Shown piece after piece: positions 49,276 to 59,367 of a stretch of 64,000 nucleotides of DNA. The stretch covers positions 6,478,663-6,542,662 of the forward strand of contig CM053276.1 in NCBI GenBank assembly GCA_028583415.1. Direction: 5' to 3'. The notes under the pieces were generated by a model. That model saw only the letters and a program-made list of their open reading frames with translations, was not told the origin of the DNA and made no database searches. The position numbers and the translations under genes are program-made. The stretch is from Protea cynaroides. Its lineage: Eukaryota > Streptophyta > Magnoliopsida > Proteales > Proteaceae. The first letter of the stretch is position 1, and each line of letters begins with the position of its first letter.

Positions 49276-49564
49276 TGTTATAATTTAAAGACTAAGAGAA
49301 ACCAGCAATAGAGGAAATGGCGGACTTCAAGAAAAGGGGAGAGAAAGATCGTGAATCAGTAGTACTCCTCTCCCCTTATCATCTATTATTTATAGAAATA
49401 GAGAAATGGGAATTTGCTAGATCTAGGACTCTACACTTTAGAGTCCTAGTTAGGCAATAAATAAAGGAAGTAAAGACATTAAAACAGAAAAGGAAACTAA
49501 CTGTAGGATGAAATTCCTAATCCTAATCCAGCTGTAGCCTATGATAAAGTATTGTACGCTAACA
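49276..49564 (-). repeat. Copia-4 3' LTR
   Basis: 289 bp, starting TGTTATAATTTAAAGACTAA and ending GCTAACA. It is closely similar to the 5' LTR but shorter by small deletions near its inner end. Confidence 0.9.
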
Positions 49565-49571
49565 CTCCCCC

Positions 49572-50020
49572 TCAAGTTGGAAACGGGGCATAAATATCCT
49601 CGAAACCCAGCTTGGAACAGTTGCGAAGAAATATGATCTTGAACAGTGCCTTCATAAGAAATCTCACCAAATTGAGATTCAGATTTAACAAATGAAGTTG
49701 AGATAATATGTCACATAATAGCATCTCGAACAAAGTAACAGTCGACTTCGATGTGCATGGTATGCTCCTTGAAGACAGGGTTCCCAGCAATGTGAATGGC
49801 AGCCAAATTATCACAGTACATAGGAATAGGCTGTGAAACTGGAAAGCCTAGTTCACCAAGAATATTCTTAACCCACATTAACTTAGCAGTAGTCTGAGCC
49901 ACAACACAATATTCAACTTCAGCACTTAACGTAGCAATTGTCGTCTGCTCCTTGCTGCACAAAGTCATAAGATTTCCTCCAAGAAAGGTGTAATAACCAG
50001 TAGATCGATCATCATCAACA
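49572..50020 (-). pseudogene. Copia-4 RNase H
   Basis: Frames carry AEVEYCVVAQTTAKLMWVKN, MYCDNLAAIHIAGNPVFKEH and HIEVDCYFVRDAIM, followed by a C-terminal LFEML-type tail. A deletion and frame changes disrupt it. It is cut on the right by the 50,026-50,897 insertion. Confidence 0.82.
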
Positions 50021-50025
50021 CCAGC

Positions 50026-50897
50026 TGATGCAGTATTGTACAGTCCATGCCAATGAGGACAAAAGGCCAAAACCACCAGGCAATACTGTTCATGCATGAA
50101 CAGTGTCAACAGATTTTAGACCTTTAGTTTCCTTCTTTTTAGTTGTTTCCTAATCAAATGACAGCATCTAACTAGGAAAAGGATTAGTAGAGTAGTTTAG
50201 TTTATGTTAGAAACCAACTTTCTAAGTTTCCTAATCCTTTTATGTTTAGGACTTAGTTTTCTAATCCTTTTATGTTTAGGACTTAAATTTCTAATCCTTT
50301 TATGTTTAGGACTTATTTTCCTAATCATTTTATGTTTAGGACTTAGTTTCCTAATCTTTTTATGTTTTGAACATTAGTCCTTATATATATGAATGAAGTA
50401 AAAGAGTAAAGTAGACTTTTGAAACTAAAATCCAGATTTGCATTTTTGGTTGAATCTCATAGGTTGTGAGACTCAACCGCAGGTTCTGTTGGTGAGTTAT
50501 TTTCAATTATCTTGCTGTCAATCTCTCTCCCTAGCTTCCTAACACCATTACGAGTTCATTGGCTACTAATTTGAGCAACCCAAGCCCACGGCATTAAAGA
50601 TAAAAATCAAATTGACCAGATTTGCTTGAACCAGAGGCGTTGTCAGAGTATAGACAGTTTTCAAAAATTCATCTCTCTCTCATCTGTGATCGGATTGTCT
50701 TCAGCTTTGGGTATGTCATCAAGCGCATTTTAAAGATCATTCTCTCCAAGTTTGAAGAGCAACCAACGGTCGGATTCACAAATAAGTTGAATTTTCTATT
50801 AGTTTGTAACTCTAGTTTTCTAGGTTGGATTAAAGAAAGATCCTACTGCAAAGGGAATTATTGTGTGAATCTTTCCTGAATTCTTCCTTTGCCATTA
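50026..50897. mobile_element. Probable solo LTR, 872 bp, TSD CCAGC
   Basis: Flanked by a perfect 5-bp repeat CCAGC (50,021-50,025 and 50,898-50,902) inside Copia-4 RNase H. It starts TGATG and ends CATTA, near to the usual TGATG...CATCA. It contains a TATATATGAATGAAGTAAA promoter-like region and five 30-bp direct repeats. No internal retroelement sequence is present, so recombination between LTRs of a parent element is inferred. Confidence 0.7.
50231..50374. repeat. 30-bp tandem repeat, five units
   Basis: CTAATCCTTTTATGTTTAGG-type units start at 50,231, 50,261, 50,291, 50,321 and 50,351, with exact 30-bp spacing and increasing divergence to the right. They lie just before the TATATATGAATGAAG region of the putative solo LTR, as expected for U3 enhancer repeats. 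Confidence 0.92.
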
Positions 50898-51620
50898 CCA
50901 GCCCAATCAGCATTAGAATAACCACACAGATCAATATTGTGATGTGAGCGATAATAGCAATCCTTTACCTGGAGCCCCTTTGAGATATCGTAATAGACAA
51001 CAAACGGCATCCGAATGAACTTGTTTTGAAGTTTGCATGAACTGACTGAGGACTCCAATAGAATAGGATATATTGGGCCGAGTAAAATTCAGGTAAATGA
51101 GCTTGCCAATAAGCCGGAAATACTGATGAATATTACTAAAATCAGCATCATCACAAGTAACCAATTTGAGGTGAGGATCCATATAAAAAATCAACAGGAT
51201 TGCAGCCTAGCATACCAGTTTCAGTGAGTAGATCAAGAACATATTTCCCCTGACAAAAACTGATACCTTTGGAGCTATGAACCACTTCAATGCCAAGGAA
51301 ATACCTAAGAGCTCCCAAATCATTCAACTGAAAATGTTGATGAAGACAAGTTTTCGTTTCATCAATGTCTATTAAGTCATCTCCAGAAATAATAATATCG
51401 TCCAAATATACCACAAGAATAACCACCTTATTATTGTGGCGGCTAACCAAAAATGAGCAATCTGAATAGCAGGGTTTGATGTCATAAGAGACCACAACTT
51501 TGGTAAATTTATCAAACCAAGTACGAGGAGACTGCTTTAGGTCATCTATGGCTTTGTGAAGTTTACACACTCTATGGGCAGCAATCTCCCCCCTAAGCAA
51601 CATACCTCGGAGGCTACTCT
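50898..51620 (-). pseudogene. Copia-4 reverse transcriptase, main part
   Basis: HRVCKLHKAIDDLKQSPRTW, FDKFTKVVVSYDIKPCYSD, VVILVVYLDDIIISGDDL (catalytic box with Leu in place of Val), DLGALRYFLGIEVVHSSKGI, then in another frame YFRLIGKLIYLNFTRPNISY and CGYSNADWAGNG. Close to Copia-2 in sequence. Frame changes near 51,170 and 51,000. Confidence 0.87.
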
Positions 51621-51632
51621 ATATACACATCC

Positions 51633-52548
51633 CATAGTTGTCAAGGCGACAAGGTGATCCAAGGCGTTTGGGCCATCCTAGGCACCTAGGCGTTGCCTAG
51701 GCGACCAAGGCGTTCCCATATATATATATGCAGCATTCTATATAAATAATCAACATTTAAGACATAGCTTAATTAATATGAGAAAACCAACAAAGAAACA
51801 AAAAATTGAGTTAAGTAAGCAACACGTATTTATGACTAATATTTGTTTATTTCTAACAAATTTGACTGGAGCGTAACTCCTTTAATATACTTCGGATTCA
51901 AGCAATCTCGAATTCGATGCAAAGCTAGTATAATTAGCTTTCCAACAAATCCAAGATGGCTTGAATCCGAATTATAATGAAGGAGTTACACTCCGGTCAA
52001 ACCTTGTTCGGAGTACGCGAATACTGTTTAAAGTCGTCTGAATGTAAATTATTTTTTGGACATCAAAGCAATAGATTATTTTGGCGCGCTCTTGGTTTTT
52101 AGTGATGCTTTACTATAAAAAATTTATGGAATTTTTATATTTGGAAAAAGCCTAGCATTTGGAAATTGAAAATCGCCCCCGCACCCAAAAATACGGTTTT
52201 TGTTCTTGAACTGGAGGGTTGACTTTTTATCCTTCTGGAATTTGAATTTTAAACTATTTTTATTGGATTCAAATAAGGTTACTTAAATGATATTAGTCAT
52301 AAATAAGTATTGTCTGATAAATGTTGTTCTTGTCTAACCTAATAAATCTTCTAAAGCAAATTCAGAGATAAAAGGGAAAAAAAAAACACATATACGACCC
52401 AAGGTGACCGCCAAGGCATTCTGGGCGCCCAAGGCGGCGCCTAGGCGACGCCCAGAGAGCCTGGGCGGTCGCCCAAGCAACACTAATAAGGCGCCCAGGC
52501 CCTGGAATTACACCTAGGCGTCACCTAGGCGACACCTTGACAACTATG
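51633..52548 (-). mobile_element. hAT-like element C, AGGCG family, 916 bp, perfect TSD
   Basis: Termini CATAGTTGTC...GACAACTATG, with perfect 8-bp TSD ACACATCC (51,625-51,632 and 52,549-52,556). It is inverted relative to elements A and B and nearly the same length as A. The inverted-repeat core lies at 51,863-51,999. It sits in the Copia-4 RT. The perfect TSD confirms hAT-type insertion for the family. Confidence 0.95.
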
Positions 52549-52556
52549 ACACATCC

Positions 52557-52920
52557 TCATGTAAATCATCATACAGGAAGGCATTCTTGATATCCAATTA
52601 AAATAAATGCCAATCAAGATTGACTGCAAGAGATATAGGCAGGCGGACGGAATAGATGCGCGCCACAAAAGAAAAAGTCTCAAAATAATCCACCCAATAT
52701 GTCCGAGTCAAGCCATTGGCAACTAAGAATGCCTTTAGACGTTCCACAGAACCATCAGGGTTACATTTGACAGTAAATATGAACCTGCAACACACCACCA
52801 TCTTATCCACAGGTAAATCAACAATAAACCAAGTCAGTTGGGATAGAAGAGCATCCATCTCCACATCCATAGCTGTTTTCCACTTAGGACGAGATAAGGC
52901 TTCAGTAAGTTAGGGGAATG
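52557..52920 (-). pseudogene. Copia-4 reverse transcriptase N-terminus
   Basis: MDVEMDALLSQLTWFIVDLP, CRFIFTVKCNPDGSVERLKA and FVARIYSVRLPISLAVNLDW match the start of the Copia RT domain. It continues at 51,620 beyond hAT element C. Confidence 0.82.
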
Positions 52921-52985
52921 TTAGTATGTGCCAAGGCAGAAGCAAAGATTTGATGGGGTAAATGAAGATGTGAGTTAGTCATATA

Positions 52986-53501
52986 CAAGGTTCAAAATCT
53001 CGAGTCTTGAGGGTGTCTCGACTCTCTGAGAAATCGAAATCTTCGGCGGTGAGCCATTGTAAAAAAACCGTGAAGGCTTAAAAAGTGTGTTTTCACCCTA
53101 AAATAGCCATTTTAATGATTGATACCCCAGGGAAACCCTATTTTATATATATATATATATATCACACACAGTGGTTGTTGGAGTTTACATCCATGTTTAG
53201 CAATGTCGGTCTGAAGTTCAGATGTAAACCTAGGGTAATATTGATTATTCTATATAATGTTACACTAGTAAAAGATCAAAAAAGACCAAATAAGCCGTAA
53301 AATTATATTTTAAGAGACCAATAAACAATATAACACTTAATTAGTTAATTGTCATAGTTAAAAAATCCAAAGTATTCATGTAGACAATACAATCATAATT
53401 TATACATTATATCTAGACCAGTCGAGAACTGATCAAGAATCTCAAGATCTCGTCACAACCTGTTTGAGAAGTTCGAGATCTCGTCGAGATTTTGAACCAT
53501 G
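52986..53501. mobile_element. TIR element with AATCTCG termini, 516 bp
   Basis: The left end is CAAGGTTCAAAATCTCGA. The reverse complement of the right end is CATGGTTCAAAATCTCGA, so the TIRs differ only near the tip. Subterminal zones repeat TCTCGA/TCGAGA motifs. Flanks GTCATATA and GTTACTGA match at only four of eight positions, so a TSD is not proven. It is probably hAT-like, given the CAWGGTT tip shared with its neighbour. Confidence 0.7.
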
Positions 53502-53685
53502 GTTACTGAGTAATAGGATATGGTACCTACGGTGGCAATATGCAAGAATGTTTACCTTTGCAAAGTGCAATTGGAAGATCTTCAAACAAAGAGACCGATG
53601 ATGAGGATGTATAGTCTTGCGGGGTAAGCAGTGCAAGATGTGGACGGTGGTTATATACTTGTAATGGAGCAGAAGTTGGTGTCGG
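53502..53685 (-). pseudogene. Copia-4 integrase-RT linker fragment
   Basis: A short Pro/Ser-rich frame corresponds to the integrase-RT linker of Copia-2 (the LRKGT.SC region). It is trapped between two inserted elements. Confidence 0.5.
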
Positions 53686-54624
53686 CATGGTTCTAAATTT
53701 TAGCCGACATATCGGATTTCAGCCAAAATATTTTGAATTTTGTTAAAACCGAAACAAGATACAATGTTGAAACCAAATATTATAGGATTTTGGACAGTTT
53801 TCACTGTTTCGACCAGGTTTTGGTCAAAATCTCTAGTTTCGGCCGAAACTTGGTTAAAATATCAATTATCAAACGATTGAAACTTGTCTATTTGATCCTG
53901 GTACTCTGACTTAAGAAGCCAAAGTAGTACAAGACAAGGAACAGTATACAGGATGGACAATATAAAGCATACAACACTTATTTATGACTAATAGTCTGCC
54001 AAAATAATCTTTTCTTTTGATGTGCAAAAAAATATTTCCATTTCAGATGACTTTAAACAACATTTGCATACTCTGAACAAGGATGACCGAAATGTAACTC
54101 CTTCAATATAACTCGAATTCAAGCAATGTCAGATTTATTGAAAAACTAGAATTTGAAAGTTGAAAATCTGCCTGCGATCGAAAATCAATTTTTTGTTCTT
54201 AAACTAGAAAGTTGACTTTCTATGCTTTGGGAATTTGAATTTTAGAGTATTTTTTTCTTGGATTTAAATGGGGAGTTTTTGCTTATTTATGAATAATACC
54301 TTAAGTTAATAAACATTTACCTAAATGTTATTAACCATAAATAAGTCTAGCCTATTTAACTCTAAATACAATCTCAGGTTTCAACATACACTAGCAAACT
54401 TAAGTCCACATCAAAGAATTCCATTTTAGATGGTTTTTTCTTACACTAATTGAGGAATATGTGTAAAAAGCATGAAATAGGCTACAAAAACAAAATCAAC
54501 ACAAAAACCAACTTCAAGGCCATCGAAACTAAATTTCAAAATTTGACAGCAAAATTCCTAGATTTCACTGAAATTTCGATGGTTTCGCCAAAATTTCGGT
54601 TTTAAACCGAATTTTAGAACCTTG
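53686..54624. mobile_element. hAT-like element with AGGCG-family core but different ends, 939 bp
   Basis: Left end CATGGTTCTAAATTTTAG. The reverse complement of the right end is CAAGGTTCTAAAATTCGG. Flanks GGTGTCGG (53,678-53,685) and GGTGTGGG (54,625-54,632) form an 8-bp TSD with one change. Subterminal repeats are CCGAAAT/ATTTCGG. The interior (about 53,965-54,390) matches the interior of elements A-C (ACTTATTTATGACTAATA, GACTTTAAACAACATT, GTAACTCCTTCAATATAA), but the ends do not. Confidence 0.85.
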
Positions 54625-55680
54625 GGTGTGGGTACTGGTAGTGTAGGTTCATCCGAGAACGGAATTAAAGCCGGATTCGGTGTATCGGGATCAAGAACCG
54701 AAAAATATGGTGTTATCGAAAAAGGTGACATCAGCACTAATGACCTGCCACCTGGTAAGAGGATCATAACACATGTACCCTTTTTGAGTGCGAGTAGCCA
54801 ATGGAAACACACTTTACCACTCATATAGATAACTTATCAAGACCAGGCCGAAGGTCATGAACAAAACAAGAACTTCCAAAGGTACGAGTAGGTAAAGTGA
54901 ATAAATAAGATAACGGTGTAACAAGTGAGATGGAGGACTAATCTTGAAAAACAAAGGAAGGCATGCGATTGATCAAGTAACATGCGATTAATATGGCATG
55001 CCCCAAAAATAACGAGGCATGTGCATATGAAAAAGGAGTGAACATGCAACCTCCAATAAGTGACGATTTTTACGTTCAACTACCCCATTTTGCCGGGGGG
55101 TGTATGAACAACTAGTTTGGTGAATAATCCCATGGGAAGTACAAAACTAAGAAAAAGCAGATTGGGTATACTCAAGAGCATAATCAGACCTAAAGGTTTT
55201 AATGCTAATACCAAATTTATTCTCGATTTCTGAGTAAAATTGTTTGAAAGTAGGATGGAACGCAAAACGATCCTTTAACAAATATAACCAAGTGGTACGA
55301 CAAAAATCATCCACAAAGGAGACAAAATAATAAATATCAGCACGAACTTGGACTTTAATGGGACCCCACATATCAGAATGGACCAAAGAAAATAGGGCAA
55401 GACTTCTGGACACATCGCAAAGTGAGTATGAAATGATGTGGTGTTTTCCCACTTGGCAGGCTTTATGCTCAAGGGTAGTAGTAGACTTGCACGTAGGAAC
55501 CATGATTCATAACTTGGAGAGTGACAAATGACCCAAGCAAACATACCACTGTAGTAAAGAAACGCTTGCAGTAGTAGCAAGTGCAGTTGTTGAAGATGGA
55601 ATGTAGTTCATATAGTACAGCCGTCCTTCTCACATCCCCCATAATCGTCTCCTTTTCCGAAGATTCTGAAAAACACAACA
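54625..55680 (-). pseudogene. Copia-4 integrase
   Basis: Zinc-binding CQVGKHHIISYSLCDVSRS, core VHSDMWGPIKVQVRADIYYF, FVDDFCRTTWLYLLKDRFAF and FRSDYALEYTQSAFS (both core aspartates visible). Frame changes lead to degraded C-terminal fragments near 54,900 and the linker at 54,824. It cannot be translated as one protein. Confidence 0.82.
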
Positions 55681-56370
55681 GGTAGGGAAAAAGATGACAG
55701 AGCAGTTAAGGGTTTTAGCCAAAAAACTAACAAAAAGTAAATTAAAGGCGAATGGGGAACATGTAGGACAGATGATAGAGATAGGTTAGGGGTTAGGTAT
55801 ACATCAACCTTCCGGGGTTAGGTATACATCAACCTTCCTAACCCCTTCGGTTGTTGATCCATCAGCAAGATGAACGTTAACAGGTTAGTCAGTCGGGTTA
55901 AAAGTAGAAAATACTAAGGCCTTAACCGTCATATGTGAAGAAGCATCTGAGTCAATTATCCAATTGGTATCGACTGAGGATGCAAGTAAGGCAGCAGTAC
56001 CTGAATGAGCCAGCTAAGTGGAAGTGGAGCTCAGAGTGCCAAGTAAATTGAGCCGAATGAGCATCGTATGGAAGTCGTCTTTAGAAACAAGAACAAACAA
56101 GGAAGGCCCATTGGCAAAGGTAGGTGCAGTAGGTGTATCACTGTCACATTGAACTATTCCTACAATCGGAGAAGGAGAGGAAGAACCCCACTGGGGAGGT
56201 ATACCATGCAATGCCCAACAACGATCAATAGTATGATGTTGTTTACCACAGTGTGAGCAGAGTTTATCCAAGCTACGGCCACCACGACCACAACCCCCTG
56301 AGCAGAGTTTATCCAAGCTACGGCCACCATGGCCACGACCCCCACCACGACCAGAATCAATGGCCATAAG
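55681..56370 (-). pseudogene. Copia-4 gag C-terminus and protease remnant
   Basis: A Gly/Arg-rich stretch with a duplicated GGRSLDKLCS unit is followed by an intact knuckle CSHCGKQHHTIDRC (CX2CX4HX4C). The protease region downstream is frameshifted. A 26-bp direct duplication (GGGGTTAGGTATACATCAAC...) lies near 55,793-55,845. Confidence 0.78.
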
Positions 56371-57030
56371 GCAAAGCTGTCTGTGGCAGAGGTGCTATGT
56401 GACTTGGAGAAATTGAGATTGACAAGGTGTTGAACTCGACAAAAGGCCTCATTTAATGTAGGTACTTAATCACTAGCTAGAAGTTGGCTTTTAACCCGTT
56501 GCAATTCAAAATTGAAACCAGAGAAGAACGTAGCAAACTAAAACTCTGCCTGTTGAGCCTTCACAGTAATAAAGTCTGTGGTGAGAGGTTGATGAACATT
56601 TAATTCTTCCCACATACTTTTGAGAGTGCTATAATATTATGCAACTGATTTGTTGCCTTGTTTGCAAGTAAACAGGCGAACATATAAATCATAAACACGA
56701 GAAAGGTTAGTATCTTGAGATAAGCTCTCCTGTAAGTCATTCCAAACATCCTTGGCAGTGGTGTGGAACATGACATTGGCAGCAATAGCAGGCTTTATAC
56801 TATTAAATAACCAGACCATAACCATCATGTTCTCACGGGTCGATATAGCATAAGTGATAACCTTATCATCAGGCGGATCATCTTTCAAATATGCCAATTT
56901 ATCACGGATAGTAAGATAGACTGTGACAGCCTGCTTTCAGAATCCAGATAAGGTAATTTAAAGATCCAATCAATTTGATAGAAGTAATCTGGACAAGGAC
57001 AGAGTCCACATTAGTCTTCGGCTTACTCAT
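56371..57030 (-). pseudogene. Copia-4 gag N-terminal part
   Basis: LKDDPPDDKVITYAISTREN, FNSIKPAIAANVMFHTTAKD and SRVYDLYVRLFTCKQGNKSV match Copia-2 gag. Stops occur after it. The start region is shifted near 56,935. Confidence 0.82.
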
Positions 57031-57553
57031 GATGGAGCAAGTTAATATGTTGCTGACGTGAGAAAAAGAAACTCCAACAGAAAATAATCTTGATCACCAA
57101 AGAAATATGGAGGTGAAGAGGATGCTGGAGCAGTAATATCAGTCAAACAAAAAAATTGAAGCACTGCTGTCGGTAGAAAAAGGAACTGGGAATAGATGAA
57201 ACCAGAAGTGTTTGGTGCAGAAAAAAAAATCTGACCAGACATAACAGATCCAACTAAATCTGACCCAGAAAACCCTGAGCAGATAAAAGTCTGCAATAAA
57301 AACAAAAACTGGGCAGAACACAATAAGAACAGTACCGATCTCAAGAACAAGGCCAGACCTGAGTGTTCAACCAAAACTCGTAAAGAAAAAAGATTGAAAA
57401 CTTATTCCTGTTCTGCTGTTAGTGGGTGGAGTGGACTGCAAAAAAAATCCTTTAAATCATGGATAAGGCAGCAGTACCAACAAGGAGAAGATCTTCCCTA
57501 GGGAAGAAGAAAACTAGGAGATGCTTTAAAGGACTCTCAAACCAAGCAGTAAA

Positions 57554-59017
57554 TGATACAGGCTAGGATCCGTCAGATTGGAATCTTTTTAAGGTTTCAG
57601 CTTAATTTGGGAATTCTATGTAATTTTGGCAAGTTTAATTAGATTTGTTAGGGTTTTGCTATTTATTTATAGAGTTTGAGTTATAATAGGAGTGTAGTTT
57701 CTTTTATTTAATTGTTTTTATAGTTAGTGTTATCTTGTGGGACCCAATGTAAGCCTATATGATGCAGATCTGGGTTCCGAAAACCCAAATGGAGTCCACT
57801 GATAGGCCCACCGAAGTCATATAATAGCTTTACGTGACAAACCAGTGGCAATCTCGTGATAAATCAGAATCTACTAGCTGTGGGAAACAAACAGACCCTA
57901 TGGCAGAATTGTAATTATCTCTAAAACTCAACTATTGAATGGCAATTTTGTGATTTCAGAAATGGTATGTGACGTAGTGGAGAAACAAGCAAACCCTAGG
58001 ATATAATTAGAATCAAAGGGATGGGGCTAACATAGAAAGAGGGAATAAAAAGGATAAAACGGAATTGGTTTATAAAGAGAGGGGTATAACTGGAAAAAAA
58101 CATAAATAAATGTCTTCTTCTACCTCACGATGCTACTCACGGTAATGGAGGAAAACCAGTTTCGATTCTTGCCTTATAACTAACCCAATGTGGATTGTGG
58201 ATCCAATCAACTGAAACTTCAAGGTAAGGTTCGTAACCCATTATTCTCTTGATTCCCATTGAAATCAGATCCAACAACCACACATAAAGCATGTAACAAC
58301 TACCTGAAACAGATCCGGCGGACAGAGGAGTTCCAGGTCTGATTCCGAAGTTTGATTCTCTAAGTTGAAATGGTTTCGGCAGGTAAGGGCCTAGGGTTAG
58401 GGTCGTTTAGGGTCAGAGAAGTCTCACCCAAAGTTATAGGGGAAAGGGGAAGGGATGAGAGGAATCAAAGTCCTTCACTGGGGTTGGATTTAATGACCAG
58501 AACAGGGCTCGTTGTCAGTAACAGGGAATAGTAAAAAGAAATCAGAAGAACAGGGGATTAGAAAGAGAAAGAGGGTCCGAGAAAGAAGGGAAAACCAGAG
58601 GGCAAGGGAATAGAGCACCTACCGACAGAATAGTACGGGAAGGATGAGCTTCCACAGCAGTGGGGAAGGGAACCAGCCGTGAGAGAGACGGCCCAACCGA
58701 GAGAGGAGGAGAGGGAGAGCAGCAACTGCTCAGCCAGTAGGCACACAATCACAACTTTTTCTTATTTTCCATTCTATTCCATCATAAAATTGATAATAAG
58801 AGTTGCCTATATATAGGCTTACATTGTGTTCCACAAGATAACACTACCTACAAAAACAGTAAAATAAAAGAAACCACACTCCTATTATAACTCAAACTCT
58901 ATAAATAAATAGCAAAACCCTAACAAATCTAATTAAACTTGCCAAAATTATATAGAATTCCAAAATTAAGTTGAAACCGTAAAAAGATTCCAATCCGATG
59001 GATTCTAGCCTGCATCA
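57554..59017. mobile_element. Insertion with 207-bp inverted termini and 5-bp TSD
   Basis: The left arm 57,554-57,760 and right arm 58,811-59,017 are inverted copies of equal length, differing at roughly 16 positions by eye (TGATACAGGCTAGGATCC against TGATGCAGGCTAGAATCC). The direct repeat GTAAA (57,549-57,553 and 59,018-59,022) is a 5-bp TSD. The right arm runs on into a CTATATATAGGC promoter-like stretch, as an LTR would. The interior is non-coding. It lies in the Copia-4 leader. Class unclear: foldback element or a pair of inverted LTR pieces. Confidence 0.8.
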
Positions 59018-59059
59018 GTAAAACTTGTACGATATTGGATCAATGGTGCTCTGATACCA

Positions 59060-59367
59060 TGTTACAATTTAAAGACTAAGAGAAACCAGCAATAGAGAAA
59101 ATCACGGACTTCAAGAAAGGGGGGAGAGAGATCATGAATCAGTAATTCTCCTCTCCCCCTATCATCTAGTATTTATAGAAATAGAGAAACAAGATTTTGC
59201 TAGACCTGGGACACTCTACAATTTAGAATCCTAGTTACACAATAAACAAAGGAAGTAAGGACATTAAAAATTTTAAACAGAAAGGAAACTAACTATAGGA
59301 TAGAATTCCTAATCTAGCTGCTTTGACTTAGTCAAAGCAGCCTACAATAAAGTATTGTATGCTAACA
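59060..59367 (-). repeat. Copia-4 5' LTR
   Basis: 308 bp, starting TGTTACAATTTAAAGACTAA and ending GCTAACA. The primer-binding site GCTCTGATACCA (plus strand) directly precedes it at 59,048-59,059. Confidence 0.92.

Larger units (their letters stand above)
49276..59367 (-). mobile_element. Copia-4 LTR retrotransposon with several nested insertions
   Basis: LTRs 49,276-49,564 and 59,060-59,367, PBS TGGTATCAGAGC (complement of 59,048-59,059, a full tRNA-iMet match) and CTCCCCCTCAAGTTGG polypurine tract next to the 3' LTR. Minus-strand gag, integrase, RT and RNase H remnants are homologous to Copia-2. Later insertions: probable solo LTR (50,026-50,897), hAT C (51,633-52,548), TIR element (52,986-53,501), hAT element with shared core (53,686-54,624) and inverted-terminus element (57,554-59,017). 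Removing them leaves about 5.4 kb. No clean TSD. Confidence 0.9.
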
